Below, piece by piece: positions 5,660 to 6,101 of a stretch of DNA of 6,101 bases. Source of the stretch: an uncultured Alphaproteobacteria bacterium (GTDB taxonomy: Bacteria; Pseudomonadota; Alphaproteobacteria; Rhizobiales; Beijerinckiaceae); assembly GCA_937903315.1 (NCBI GenBank), contig CALCZO010000011.1, forward strand, positions 1 to 6,101, given 5' to 3'. The position numbers and the translations under genes were made by a program. Each line of letters starts with the position of its first letter. The first letter of the stretch is position 1. The notes beneath the pieces are model-generated. The model saw only the letters and a list, made by a program, of their open reading frames with translations, was not told where the DNA came from and did not search any database.

Positions 5660-6101
5660 ATGGATCAGTCCCACCCCCCGATCGTCGCCCGCGGACTCGG
5701 TCATGCCTTCGGCTCGGGCGAGGCCCGGATCAAGGTGCTGTTCGATATCGATCTCGAACTGCGCGCCGGCGACCTGACGGTGCTGATGGGCGCCTCGGGG
5801 TCCGGAAAGACGACGCTGTTGACGTTGTTTGGCTGCCTGCGCCGTGTCGAGGAAGGCAGTGTGACGCTGTTTGGCAGCGAACTCGCCGGGGCCAGCGACA
5901 GCGATCTTGTCGCTGCCCGCCGCCGGCTCGGCTTCATCTTCCAGGCGCACAACCTGCACGAGAGTCTAACCGCGACCCAGAATGTCCGCATGGGCCTGGA
6001 GGTGCATGGCCGCGCCGCGATGTCCCGCTGGCAGGAGGCGGCTGCTCACGTGCTCACCCTGCTCGGGCTGGAGGACCGGATGCATTACCTGCCGCAGAAA
6101 C
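5660..6101 (+). CDS. devA: DevA-family ABC transporter ATP-binding protein (C-terminus beyond window)
   Basis: This is the ATPase that powers the DevBC-type exporter. The 147 visible residues begin MDQSHPPIVARGLGHAFGSG. They include the Walker A motif GASGSGKTT (44-52) and the Q-loop glutamine Q95 within FIFQAHNLHESLT. That motif is typical of the DevA/LolD/MacB class of ATPases, and AHNLHESLT is close to the DevA form. The reading ends at DRMHYLPQK, just before the signature LSGGQ, Walker B and switch histidine would be expected. The family is usually 220 to 250 residues, so about a third is missing. The ATG follows the permease stop by 7 bases. GAGG (5651-5654), overlapping that stop codon, is 5 bases upstream, which supports the start and indicates one transcript for all three genes. 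Confidence 0.93.
   Translation, partial: MDQSHPPIVARGLGHAFGSGEARIKVLFDIDLELRAGDLTVLMGASGSGKTTLLTLFGCLRRVEEGSVTLFGSELAGASDSDLVAARRRLGFIFQAHNLHESLTATQNVRMGLEVHGRAAMSRWQEAAAHVLTLLGLEDRMHYLPQK

Overview
The window looks like chromosomal DNA of a high-GC alphaproteobacterium, most likely Hyphomicrobiales (Rhizobiales). The evidence is the GC-rich third codon positions, a rhizobial-type inositol dehydrogenase beside an RpiR-type regulator, and a promoter matching the alphaproteobacterial general-stress sigma factor EcfG. The species cannot be named from this sequence alone. No rRNA, tRNA, CRISPR array, insertion sequence or phage gene was seen.

Left part (1-2717) is an inositol/polyol catabolism module. 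A short-chain dehydrogenase/reductase (SDR), cut by the left edge, runs leftward from 595. An inositol 2-dehydrogenase of the Gfo/Idh/MocA family (iolG/idhA type) runs rightward from 781. Their 185-base divergent gap holds overlapping promoter-like elements and two AT-rich GAA..TTC sites. An RpiR-family regulator (HTH plus SIS sugar-phosphate domain) converges on the dehydrogenase with a 23-base gap. A third GAA..TTC site lies in its own promoter region. The simplest reading is a local regulator controlling itself and the divergent dehydrogenase promoters. The remaining iol genes are not in the window.

Middle part (2718-3271) is a 554-base stretch that contains one small leftward gene of 49 codons, with a signal-peptide-like or membrane-anchor helix and a good ribosome-binding site. 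It is preceded by GGAAC-N17-CGTT, a full match to the EcfG consensus at the right distance. Upstream of the next operon there is also a perfect 7-bp inverted repeat (3121-3144), which may be an operator, and a short GC hairpin in the presumed leader.

Right part (3272-6101) is a three-gene exporter operon of the DevBCA type: a membrane-fusion (adaptor) protein, a MacB/FtsX-like permease overlapping it by 4 bases, and an ABC ATPase starting 7 bases later and cut by the right edge. In cyanobacteria DevBCA exports heterocyst glycolipids together with a TolC-like outer-membrane channel. The cargo here is unknown, and no TolC-like gene is present in the window.
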